Positions 1 to 9,167 of a DNA stretch of 64,000 nucleotides are shown in pieces. The translations under genes were made by a program, and so were the position numbers. Source of the stretch: Strigamia acuminata. Taxonomy: Eukaryota; Arthropoda; Chilopoda; Geophilomorpha; Linotaeniidae. The DNA is taken from positions 16,423,060 to 16,487,059 of the forward strand of contig OX442314.1 of the NCBI GenBank assembly GCA_949358305.1. The letters are read 5' to 3'. The notes below the pieces were generated by a model, which did not search any database, was not told the origin of the DNA, and saw only the letters and a program-made list of their open reading frames with translations. Every line of letters starts with the position of its first letter. Position 1 is the first letter of the stretch.

Positions 1-507
1 AAATGTAAGGGCCATCCGTGCGAATTGAAAAGAGGAGAAACCTACTCGTTTGAAATTGATTTCGTTCCAAGTGAGTGTAATATAAGAAATAGAATTAAAT
101 GTAGAACGTGCTTAGTGGAGTGGCCCTTTTAATTTTACCAATATATTCTCAAAAAGACAAGGACGCTGAGAAAGTCGATGTTGCTGCATTCGGAGTGCTT
201 ATAGAATCATTGGAAGTGCCTTGGCCCGGGATGAAAACTAATGTGTGCGAAAACGAACAATTCAACATCAAATGTCCGATACAAGCGAAGGAAAAAGTCA
301 CGTACATCAACAAAGTTGAAGTTCTGTCATCTTATCCAACGGTAAACCGGAAATATTTTTAAACTTTGGCCAGAAAACACGACAGTACCACATTTTTTAA
401 ATTCATACTATATTTCGTTTTAGGCTAAGGTTTCAGTTCACTGGAAAATAAAACTTAACGGCGTACTGGCATCGTGTGTCGTTGTCGACGTTAAGATTGT
501 AGCATAA
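1..507 (+). CDS. NPC2: NPC2-like sterol-binding protein (3' part)
   Basis: This is the C-terminal part of an ML-domain (NPC2 / epididymal secretory protein E1) protein, a secreted or lysosomal carrier that binds cholesterol and other lipids in a beta-sandwich pocket. The window starts inside the gene. Three coding exons are readable: 1-70, 157-341 and 424-507, all joining in frame with GT-AG introns. Seen in the translation: a CxGHPCxLKRG block followed by FEIDFVP, then a VPWPG loop, an xNxKCPI block, and a final VHWKIKLNG...CVVVDVKI strand ending in TAA. These match the family order of conserved cysteines and strands. The signal peptide and first strands lie upstream of the window. It could be any of several insect NPC2 paralogues (sterol transport or immune lipid recognition); the family is clear, the exact paralogue is not. 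Confidence 0.9.
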
Positions 508-1007
508 ATTAGGATCCAGAAACAAAAAGTCAATCTCAGTGTAGCAATAATGTATACCGATAGTCCGGCATTTTGCAGTAATAAAAAATAGTGTTTTAAG
601 AAAGATTCAAAAAAGTTATTTAAAAATTGAATTGCGTAACACAAGATTTAAAATTCAATATGTAAAATTAATTAGGTTTGCCTACCGGAAGTAAGAATTA
701 TAAATTAAACATCGGTAAGGAAAATTGCAAAAATGCTTATCAGTTGTTAGGCAATTCAAGGTAATCGTTCATTATTAAACAATTGTTCACTTTTCAAGGC
801 TAAGCTTTATGCATCCTGAAAGTAATTTAGGAGTTGTATGCGTGTGGTGTGGGTGTTGGCATTTTTAATACAATCCAAAACACCCATCACACACTTGTGT
901 AAGTAATAATTGTTGTCATTATCAAGTGCATCAATCAGAGAATGTAATCTTTATGCTGCAATTTCAAAATTCAATATTTTAATTCAAATTTTAAATACAG
1001 TATTATA
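508..1007. other. Convergent intergenic spacer with an imperfect hairpin
   Basis: This gap lies between the stop codons of NPC2 (+) and PIGH (-) and should hold both 3' UTRs. I see no coding exon. The only structure is an imperfect inverted repeat at about 841-898: a GTGTGGTGTGGGTGTT arm and an AACACCCATCACACAC arm around a short AT-rich loop. It could be a hairpin shared by two overlapping 3' UTRs or a remnant of a small element; no target duplication was evident. Confidence 0.4.
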
Positions 1008-1908
1008 TCATTTTAGTTTTTCTGAAAAATAATTCTCTTGCACTAATGAAAAACTTTTATCATTCCTTTGTAATATTTCTTGAATTTCTTTATAAATTTT
1101 TAGTAAACAATTTAGACGTGGTTTGCTGTGCTACAGAAGTAATGAAAAAACTTAATAATATATTCTTAACAATTAAAAATAACAAAAAAAATAATTTAAC
1201 TTACTATTAATAACGGCTTTAACGACTTATCCTTCATAACTACAGTCAAGTAGAAAATCACTTGTCCCTGCGCAGAAATATTTTGTAAATTAATGTAATC
1301 GAGCTTCGATAAACTTTAAATCTTAACCATCGTAACTGCTTCATTGATGACAACATCAACAATGTCTTCACGATTTAAAATCTCAGTTGATTTCCAACCA
1401 AACCAATAAACTGTTGTTTGTTGTATTCCAATCATTTCCATTTCGATGAGAAGCGATTCTGTTAATAATAACACAAACGTTTAATAATAAGATTTAAAAA
1501 ACGTTTAATAATAAAAGAGACAATAAAGCTAGTTTCTTCGTACCTTTAGTAACACAAGAGAACATATTCATTGCGGCAATTAAAATAACGATGCAATAAA
1601 TGCATATAAATATTAATGTCATCTACAAAATAAATTTGTTGTAAATAATAAATAATTAAATAAGATCACAACTTGATTTATACATATAGGTATACTTGTA
1701 CATCTTTAACAAATCCATTCAAAAGAATAAACGATCCCAATAACACAGTCCACATCTTAACTGTTTGAGCTAAATCGACTGGAATTTCCACCGTGTATTC
1801 ATTACAGCGATATAATCCTTGTGTACAAATATAATGACGTTTATAAAATTGCAACTTTGCTTTAGACAAGCCATCAACCACTTCTGAGTAAGTTTCCACT
1901 GTCTTCAT
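1008..1908 (-). CDS. PIGH: GPI-GlcNAc transferase subunit PIG-H
   Basis: PIG-H is a non-catalytic subunit of the ER complex that transfers GlcNAc to phosphatidylinositol, the first step of GPI-anchor synthesis. Five minus-strand exons join in frame: about 1696-1908, 1544-1622, 1328-1458, 1205-1267 and 1008-1130. The product is about 200 residues against 188 in human. Two hydrophobic stretches (a helix in exon 1 and one encoded by exon 2) form the membrane hairpin. The diagnostic C-terminal half reads ESLLIEM.MIGIQ, then DVVINEAVTMGQVIFYL, then KPRLNCLLKIYKEIQEIL, matching the PIG-H domain. The start is the ATG at 1906-1908, because the in-frame TTG just upstream is not a normal eukaryotic start. 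A 5' UTR exon is likely near 2040, where AAAATGGCGGC resembles a YY1 initiator and is followed by a donor. The exact donor of exon 1 is ambiguous by six bases. Confidence 0.88.
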
Positions 1909-2398
1909 TTTAATTGTGTTCAAGTTTATAATTATTTACAGTTCCACTCGACAGACTCTTATAACTGCAAAAAAAAGGAAATAAAATAAATATCAAATCA
2001 TCAGACATCACCTACAATCACAAATATTTACCTTAAGGCCGCCGCCATTTTACATCCGACACAGACTGTAAGAATCGATCTGTTGGTAGACCTTGAAAGC
2101 ATTCTGCCGTCTGGCGAGCAGATCCTCAACTCGTAAGAATAAAAGCATAGCAGTGATGCCAACTTAACTGTATCCACAACAACACCTTCAATTGTAGCCA
2201 ACGAATAAAAAAAAACTTACCGTAATAATTTATTAAAAGGAATGAATTTCTGTAAAAACTGACATTTTATGACCTCCCCAAACAAATCCAAACGCAAACA
2301 TTAACTGAACGAATCTATAATTTGGTTGCTAATAGTAACGCTGCAAAAATACACAACACTAGTACAGAAATAATTGTTGCTTTTGATCCACTGAAAAC
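1909..2398. promoter_or_regulatory. Shared head-to-head promoter region PIGH/CFAP36
   Basis: The start codons of PIGH (-) and CFAP36 (+) are 490 bp apart and point away from each other, so this stretch must hold both promoters. At 2038-2052 a GCCGCCGCCATTTT run is the reverse of an AAAATGGCGGC initiator motif and is followed on the minus strand by a splice donor, consistent with a PIGH 5' UTR exon. No TATA box was recognised. Promoter activity is inferred from layout. Confidence 0.5.
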
Positions 2399-4320
2399 AT
2401 GGATAAAGACGATAACGTTTGGGTTTTTGAATCATTAGTGGGACTGTTAAGAGGACCGGTTTGGAATGTTCCAATATTAACATTTATTGAACAAAAATCT
2501 TTAAGTAAGTACTGTACAGGAGTATTAAGAATCAATTTCCGACTTTCTTTACTGATTTTTTTTTTAATTGTAAAAAAAGCAATTAAGTTTTAATGTTTGC
2601 TTACTTTTTTCTTCTCACAAAAAGTATTCGAACCAGATACCGAAGAGTGTGAAGAGTACCAAGTAATTCACAATGAATACAAGAACTTGGTAAAACTTTA
2701 ATTTTTTATCATAAAATTAATTTCTGTTTACTTTACACGAACTAAGTTAAATTGCATTTCAAATATTCATCTTTTGAACATTAATAATTTTAGATAATGT
2801 CAATAATCGATGCTAATTTATTTTTAAATTATACATTAATATTGATTATTAGTAGTTCTGGTAGGACATAAGCAAAATGCGCAGACTCCATTTAAAAAAA
2901 AATTCATTTTCATTTATATTATTAAATTTTTTTTTTTTTTATCTTTCTGTGTCTTATGTTTGTAGAATGCTTCGCACGGATATGTTCCTATGGCAACTTA
3001 ACAAAAAATTCTGAAATGTGAAATCTATCCTGTCATATATACTTAATTTAAATTAATTTTATAATAAAACGTGTACAGAGAAACTACACCAAATACATTA
3101 GAAATGTTATGTTTTTCAGGTGGATTTTATGCTTGGAAGTTACATGGAAGATTTAGGCATAACACCTGAGCAATTTGGAGATGCGTGTGAAAAGGCTTCG
3201 TGCAATCTCGCAAAAAAATTTCATCATGTATAATTTTGTATATCAGCAATTAAACAACCAGTGGCAGATTTATGATTCCCAAGACACTAAAATAAAATTT
3301 TGAGATTTCACTTTTAATTAAGAATATATAATATAAATACATACATTTGAGGGCCACTCAGCCATACGGACCTGTAAATCTGCCACTGCAAACACTGTAA
3401 TAATAATAATACGGTAATAATTATAATGTATTCTATTTTTGCAGTCACTTTTTGAACAAGTGTGGGCGGCAGAAGATTATGAGATATTTAAACGCATGAT
3501 GATTCAAAAAAACATTGAATTGCAATTGCAAGCTTTAGAATTATTACAGCAAAGGTATGGCATTTTCCCCGAGTCTATGAGTGGGAGTTATGGACACGGC
3601 TCATCAGACCTGCCCCGAGATGAGGAAGAAGTCATGGAAGAAGTGCTCAAGTAAAAACATTTATTTATTTATTTATTTATAATAATTAATTTTATTATTA
3701 ATTAGAAAATCTCTGGAGGAACATTCATCCTTGCTGGCTAGTATGGACAGTGATACTAAGAAATTCGAAGCCAACTTAGCCAATACTCAAGACGAAAAAC
3801 TCCGATTGGAAGGCGAAAATATTCGAGAAAAGGAATTGCTAGAAAAAGTAAAACAATCGTACATAAACATAAATAACATAATTCTTATGCTATTGTTATA
3901 GGCAATGAAAATAACCCTAAACGACACTGCCAGTCCCACGGAGCCGCAGAAAGAAGATTCCAAGCCTCAACCTAAACCCGTAATTACATCATTTTTATTT
4001 ATCGCCAAAACGTTTTGGGTGAATTGAATGGTTTACAGGTTGCCGACACTTCAGCAGAAACCAAGCCAGAAGAAATTGCAAAACGAAAAGAATATTTGCG
4101 CCAACAACGGGACAAGTTGTTGGCCTTAAAGAAGCAAGAACGCGAGAAGCAATTGGCCCAAATGGAGAAAAACAACCCCCAGAAACGACCGAAATCAGCC
4201 CGGGCAGCAAAATCAGTATTGGAAACGACTAATAACGAATCGTCAATCGATCCACGCACACTGGCTGCTCGTCGTGCCCTAGCAGCGCGATTGAAGGCTG
4301 AAGTTATTGGAAACCAATAA
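2399..4320 (+). CDS. CFAP36: Cilia and flagella associated protein 36
   Basis: CFAP36 (CCDC104) is an ARL3-effector-like ciliary protein with an N-terminal BART-like domain and a coiled-coil tail. Seven exons join in frame: 2399-2504, 2625-2689, 3120-3227, 3445-3650, 3706-3847, 3902-3979 and 4039-4320, giving 328 residues (human 342). Visible landmarks are WVFESLVGLLRGPVWNVPIL at the N-terminus, EYQVIHNEYKNLV, then AAEDYEIFKRMMIQKNIELQ, the central BART-like block. The C-terminal exon carries the family signature KEYLRQQRDKLLALKKQEREK and ends with ARLKAEVIGNQ. The middle exons are charged and low in complexity. Start is the first ATG of the conserved N-terminus. Introns of 70-450 bp. The presence of this gene is consistent with an organism that keeps ciliated sensory neurons or flagellated sperm. 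Confidence 0.95.
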
Positions 4321-5194
4321 ATATTATCATTACTCACGCCATTTTTTCTAGTTCCCCCAGTTCTTTGCTTATCTTTCGAACAAATAGTATTGTAACACAA
4401 AGAGAATCTCTTTCATTGGGAAAGTAATTTGGGTTTCTGTAACCTGTACCACATTATTATATCTTGTTTCACTGTAAATGTGTAACTGTATAAAAATACC
4501 ATAGGGTTTGAGAATCAATAAAAGTCTAGTGTTATTTGCAGCTTTGTATTTTAACAAGCCATGGGCATGTAAGTGGGTTGATTAACCCACTGCCATAAGT
4601 CTTTACCTTAATTTTAAAACAGTCGCCATCTTGAATTCTCTTGAATTCGCTTAGCTGAGAAGCCAACCTCCTGTCGGTCCCTCATCAACCTTGAATTTTT
4701 CCCGTCACAAATGTAATAAATATCACCAATAAACCTCACGTTTGCTTTCATTACGCTTAAATTTGATGTGGACCGGCCTTTAGAACCAGGGCCGTCAGAA
4801 TTGGGCCATCCAATTCCAGTTTGAATCACAAATCCGACATTTCCCGGCAAATCGACTCTTATTCGCTAAATAAAACGAACAAAATTAAGGGGAAAATGAA
4901 TGAATCAAATTCACAACAGAAAAACAAAAAACGAGAATGGTTGCTCTCTCGAAATGATTACTCACTTTGCGTTGATTGGCTGCGATGCGAAAGGGGAAAA
5001 TGGCTGAGTGCCAATTTCAGAAGAGCACAATCACGATCAGTTAATTCCGCTCGTTGGGTTGACATCTATATTCTATACCTACTTACATTTTATCCTCTTT
5101 GTATCGGGAAACAATTTCGCAATGTATGATGTTTAAATTTTCCACTGGGGTGGAAAACATTTAATATTATACCGTTTGTGTTTATAATCAGATT
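4321..5194. other. Intergenic spacer, CFAP36 3' end and imd-like upstream region
   Basis: No convincing coding exon. A CAATAAAAG poly(A)-type signal at about 4516 probably ends CFAP36. Two short open frames on opposite strands (4614-4850 and 4821-5129) have no recognisable domain. Close to the next gene there is a perfect 8-bp-arm palindrome, TTTTCCAC-TGGG-GTGGAAAA, at 5138-5157, some 40 bp before the imd-like ATG, and two GGGGAAAATG strings near 4890 and 4996. Confidence 0.4.
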
Positions 5195-5952
5195 ATGGAT
5201 GAAAACTACAATCGACAAAGTTCCGATGACGAAGGAGACGAATACGAAAATTACGAACAATATTATTCTAGTAAGTGTGTTTGTGTGTGTGAAACACGTG
5301 ATACAACACTTGTTTTCCTCGTATTTCTGTTTGGATTTTTAATTATTTACTTTTAATCAACAGACATTAATTTGGGTCCATTAGGAGATATTCTAAATGA
5401 AATCAACAGCGGTTAGTAATGTGTAGAATTAATTTTCTATTTCTGTCATTATTTTCCATTAATAGGAGCGAGTGACACGATAAAATCGACATTTATTACT
5501 CAAGTTGGTAAAATTAACCACTGTGAAGTAGGAAACAAGACTACAACCAATTATTATAATTCCTCTCCTCCGTCACAAAATATTAATACCGGTACCTATC
5601 AGATAATATTTGTAATTGCTACAGCAATGAGTTTGGTTTATAGCTCAATGCTCGTTGTACAGATGAGAAGGATTTGAGTGAGATGATATCAACTGTGAGT
5701 CGAAGAATTCGAGGCAAATGGAGCGAATTAATTGAGAAACTTGGCGCACAAAGAGACGAGGTAGAAGACATAAGGACGCAGATCATGAAGAGAGAGCACA
5801 ACTGCCAAGGTCGAGTCGAAGAACTACTACAGAAAATGGCGAAAACTGCTTTGGTGACATGGAAAATTGAAAACGGCAAAAATGCCACCTGCAATAACTT
5901 GATTTTAGCACTGAGATTTGTCAACGCGGATTATATAATTAATGATGAATAA
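5195..5952 (+). CDS. imd: IMD-like death-domain adaptor
   Basis: This is a small death-domain protein that I read as the insect immune adaptor IMD, which in the known pathway links peptidoglycan receptors (PGRP-LC/LE) to FADD and Dredd upstream of Relish. Four exons join in frame: 5195-5270, 5364-5411, 5466-5591 and 5663-5952, giving 179 residues. The N-terminus (about residues 1-25) is acidic. Residues 50-66 contain two RHIM-like cores, TQVG (53-56) and CEVG (61-64), followed by an Asn/Ser-rich linker, as in the cryptic RHIM of IMD and PGRPs. Residues about 90-179 form a six-helix death-domain pattern with the conserved Trp (W103 in GKWSELIEKLG) and a late WKIENGKNATCNNLILAL block. I did not see the caspase cleavage / IAP-binding tetrapeptide typical of fly IMD. 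Alternatives are another death-domain adaptor such as a FADD- or RIP-related protein. Confidence 0.65.
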
Positions 5953-6232
5953 TCAATTATATTGAATGTATTACGTATTAGAATATACCGGTATTTGTAA
6001 AATCCAATCAAAAACAAAAACTGTTTCAAATATTGAATATTTTGTAATTTTATACCTACAAACAAACAAACTGTCAAACCTCACCAGTATTTATGCTGGT
6101 AAGTGGTAAATATCTTGAAAATAAAATTTGTCCAAGTTATTTTGTCATTCGAACAACTCAAAGCGGGTAGCGACATCTATTGATGGTACGGAGAACGTGG
6201 CGTAACTGCCTTTATATTCAGAGAAATTAAAA

Positions 6233-7344
6233 ATGGATTCATCTGTTTTGCTAACGCTGCAGTTGTTATCCGAGACACAAAAGCAAGAAGATAACGACAC
6301 GGATTTGTTTGCAGTAATATCAGCAATATTAGCCCTTCTCCCTGATTCTGATTTACAATTTTTTGACGGAGACGAGATTCTCGCGCAATATTCCTTGGAT
6401 GATTTTCGTGCCACTTTCGGCCTGCATCGGAACACTTTCGATCTTCTTAACGGTAATTACCAAATAATTCGATTCGTTACCTCAACTACAATCCATTTTT
6501 TACAGGTCTATTTCACCGCACACAGACAATCAAGGTAGAAAATCCAGTACATCAATCTACTGGACTGACGACGCAACTCCTATCGACGCTTTGGTACTGC
6601 GCCAGCACCGAACCGTTAAATGTAATCGCAGCGAATTTTGAGATGAACGAATCGACATTTTTATATTGTATCCGTAATGTCGCCTCTTGGATACTCAGAG
6701 ACGTGAAGAAAATATTTTTAAGATGGCCGAAAGGGAAGCGATTAACACAAGTCCTGGAAACGTATAAAAAGCAGTCGAATATGCAAGGCGTGATCGGTGC
6801 ACTTGGAAGCATTCAAGTCGGGATAAAAACTCAACCTGAAGATCATTCCTACTTCAAAGATGAATCGATGCAACAAGCTGCTATTCTCCAAGTTGTTGCC
6901 TTACCGAATTTCATGTTGAGCAGTGCGTTTTGTGCTTCTCCAGTCGCGGGGACTGTGGAGGAAGTGTTTGAAAGTTCCCCCCTGTGTGAAATCATTGACA
7001 CGAATCCAAGTTTACTTTTTCCAGACGATTGTAAATTAATTGGTGGAAATGTGTACGCGAAGGACCCTTGGATAGCCGTGCCCTTCGTTGATCGAGGATA
7101 CTTAACTCGCGATCAAAAGGCGTTTAATAAGCGCCACGAGAAAATCCAATCTATTTTGATTAAATCATTAGAACTATTGAGTAAAAGGTTTCCGAGACTG
7201 CAAATGGTGGATTTGAGAAAGACTGAATGGGTTACGGATTTGGCCGTTGCTTGCTGCGTGTTACATAATATTTGTTGCTTGACCGAGGATGAAATTGAAC
7301 AATTCATCGACGAAGGAATCGAATTGAAAGAAGAAAACAATTGA
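6233..7344 (+). CDS. HARBI1-like domesticated PIF/Harbinger transposase, catalytic residues lost
   Basis: Two exons (6233-6452 and 6506-7344) give a 370-codon-class frame of about 352 residues, the same size as vertebrate HARBI1 (349). Order of blocks follows Harbinger DDE transposases: an N-terminal helical region ending FRATFGLHRNTFDLLN, a helix-turn-helix-like STLWYCASTEPLNVIAANF, then the DDE_Tnp_4 core and FNKRHEKI near the C-terminus, with a final AVACCVLHNICCL block that is typical of the family. All three acidic positions seem replaced: the first motif reads GVIGALGSIQVG (Gly174 where GxIDGTH has Asp), the second reads GTVEEVFESS (222 on; HDS absent), and the third reads LIKSLELL (Lys293 where Glu is expected). 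The frame is otherwise open, so it is probably a retained host gene rather than a dead transposon. It sits tail-to-tail, 106 bp from a SANT-domain gene of the kind Harbinger elements carry. Confidence 0.85.
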
Positions 7345-7450
7345 GACATTAAATGATGGAAATTGTAAACAATTAGCTCTGTTTTGTTTTTAATAATATA
7401 CAAATGACGTTATTAAACGAATAAAAGACATAAATATAACAAAAATCATT

Positions 7451-9167
7451 TCAATTCTTTGCAAGATTTGTACAAATAGTGGTCAATAAGTCAACTTTCT
7501 TTTTTTCCATCTCCATGATTTCTCTGTGTCGCTTTTGTTCGTCTTTACGTTTTTCCTCTAAATAATCGCGTAGGAAAAGTAGAACTTCCATAGATTTGGA
7601 TTTCTTTAAACGCTTTTTAACTGGATTTCCCTCGGAATCGCTGTCCTCATCGTCGGTGAACGATGTCGGCTGATTTAAGGGTGTGCTGGGCGTATCAGGA
7701 ATGCGGTTTCGAGCTAAACTCATCATCACTGCGGTGGAAGATCCAAGTAATTTGTCAATAACCTCGTAAAACTTAAAAGCTGTTTTCCTGTTATCGCCCT
7801 TCGCTTCACGGTGTTTTGCCTTCCTATACGCTTTCAGTAAACTTTTCCATTTGTTTGTCACATGCTCTGGCGTAACCTAAAGTCCAAAATTAAAAATTCA
7901 AAAACATGAAACTTTGTAAGGATTATACCGTAAATGCTCTCGCACAACACCCGCGCTCTATTGACCACAACTTAGATATCCCCTGCATCCGCATACGAAA
8001 TTATTAGGCGATAATTAAAATAAATTTTCAACCTCTAAAAGTCGATGTTTGCATATAAAAATGCATTTTTTTCACATAGAAAATGTCCAAAAATCTATTT
8101 TTACTTAGAAAAGTACATTTTTAAGGCCAAAAATGCAATAAAAATGTACCTTTCTAAGTAAAAATAGATTTTTGGACAAAAATAAATGCATTTTTGCACT
8201 TTCTGGCCACATTATAAAGGATACCGCGTTCAATGAAAGCATTTACGGTAATTAATTACCTGAATTCCTTGCTTGCTCATATCATTAGCAATTTCTTCCC
8301 AGACCTTCTTCATTTTATATCCAGGATTTCCAAACTTATCTTGATGTTTTTTGCACGCAGTGATTAGACATAACGTTTCTTTGTCGGTCCATCCTCTTCG
8401 GTTGGGATTATTGCTTATAACTTCACCTTCAAAATTTAGATTCACTGCACTTAATAGAAATAATACTTGCGCATACATATAAATATAGGCTACCTTGGAA
8501 TGACTCGGTAGTAACTTCATTTGTACCATCATTTATTTCGTCAGCGGCCTCTATCGCTGTGACAGCAACTTCGGCTGTCACGGTTTCTTCATCTTTTTTA
8601 CAAGTGTGCTGCAAAGCCGCATTACTGTCCAAAAAATATTGTAGGCATTCCTTGCAAAAGAACAATGTTGTCTGGAAGGAAATTGCAAATATCCATTAGG
8701 GCTCGGGGAAAACATAATTTTTTTTTAAAAAAAGCTGTGCAATAAACGTAGAAATTCAATAAGTAATAAAAAATAAAGCTTCGGTTGCATATTACAGTGA
8801 AAGCAATTCGGTTTTGAATGATCCAAAACGAAATTTGTTTTCACGGTCATCATCGTTCGTTTTACTAAATTTCAACTCGCAGAACTAGATCCTTTTGATC
8901 CATCACAATTATTACAAGCACAGTTGAGTACAGACGGTAAGAAAGAACGGCAGGGTCAAGTCCACACAAAATGGGAGCAAGTTCCTACCAAGTTCTAGAA
9001 CTAATTCTTTATTTTAGTCGAAAATGAATTAGAGATTGATTAAAATATATTTAAAGTATAATTACATTACATTTTCGTAATTAAGCGAAGAATAAAATAC
9101 ATAGTTGCATGATACGTATGCATTTATAAAACTGCTAACGAATTCTACTTACGCTTGCGGCAGCCAT
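7451..9167 (-). CDS. Myb/SANT (trihelix-like) DNA-binding protein
   Basis: Four minus-strand exons join in frame: 9153-9167, 8494-8671, 8260-8444 and 7451-7876, giving 267 residues. The start MAAAS is supported by a clean donor. Residues 11-29 hold a C-x2-C...H-x-C cluster (CKEC, then LQHTC) that may bind zinc. Residues about 80-165 form a Myb/SANT-like domain of the MADF/trihelix type: RRGWTDKETLCLITACKKH, then KMKKVWEEIANDMS, then VTNKWKSLLKAYRKAK, with the expected spaced tryptophans. The C-terminal third is acidic, then basic (KKRLKKSKS), then a charged helix likely to form a coiled coil. Harbinger transposons encode such a protein beside the transposase, and vertebrate HARBI1 works with the related NAIF1. 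The convergent neighbour is the HARBI1-like gene, so a functional pair is inferred. The third intron contains an inverted-repeat element. Confidence 0.75.
8057..8197. repeat. MITE-like inverted repeat in an intron
   Basis: Two arms of about 58-65 bp face each other with a short spacer. The left arm (about 8057-8123) runs from AAAATGCATTTTT through GTCCAAAAATCTATTTTTAC to AAAGTACATTTTT, and the right arm (about 8139-8197) is its reverse complement with a few changes. The structure would fold into a long hairpin. It lies in the third intron of the Myb/SANT gene. No clear target duplication was found, so it may be a miniature element or a local inverted duplication. Confidence 0.75.

Noticed and set aside
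4614-5129. Overlapping open frames on both strands upstream of the imd-like gene
   Set aside because: Neither shows a recognisable motif or splice continuation; probably promoter sequence.
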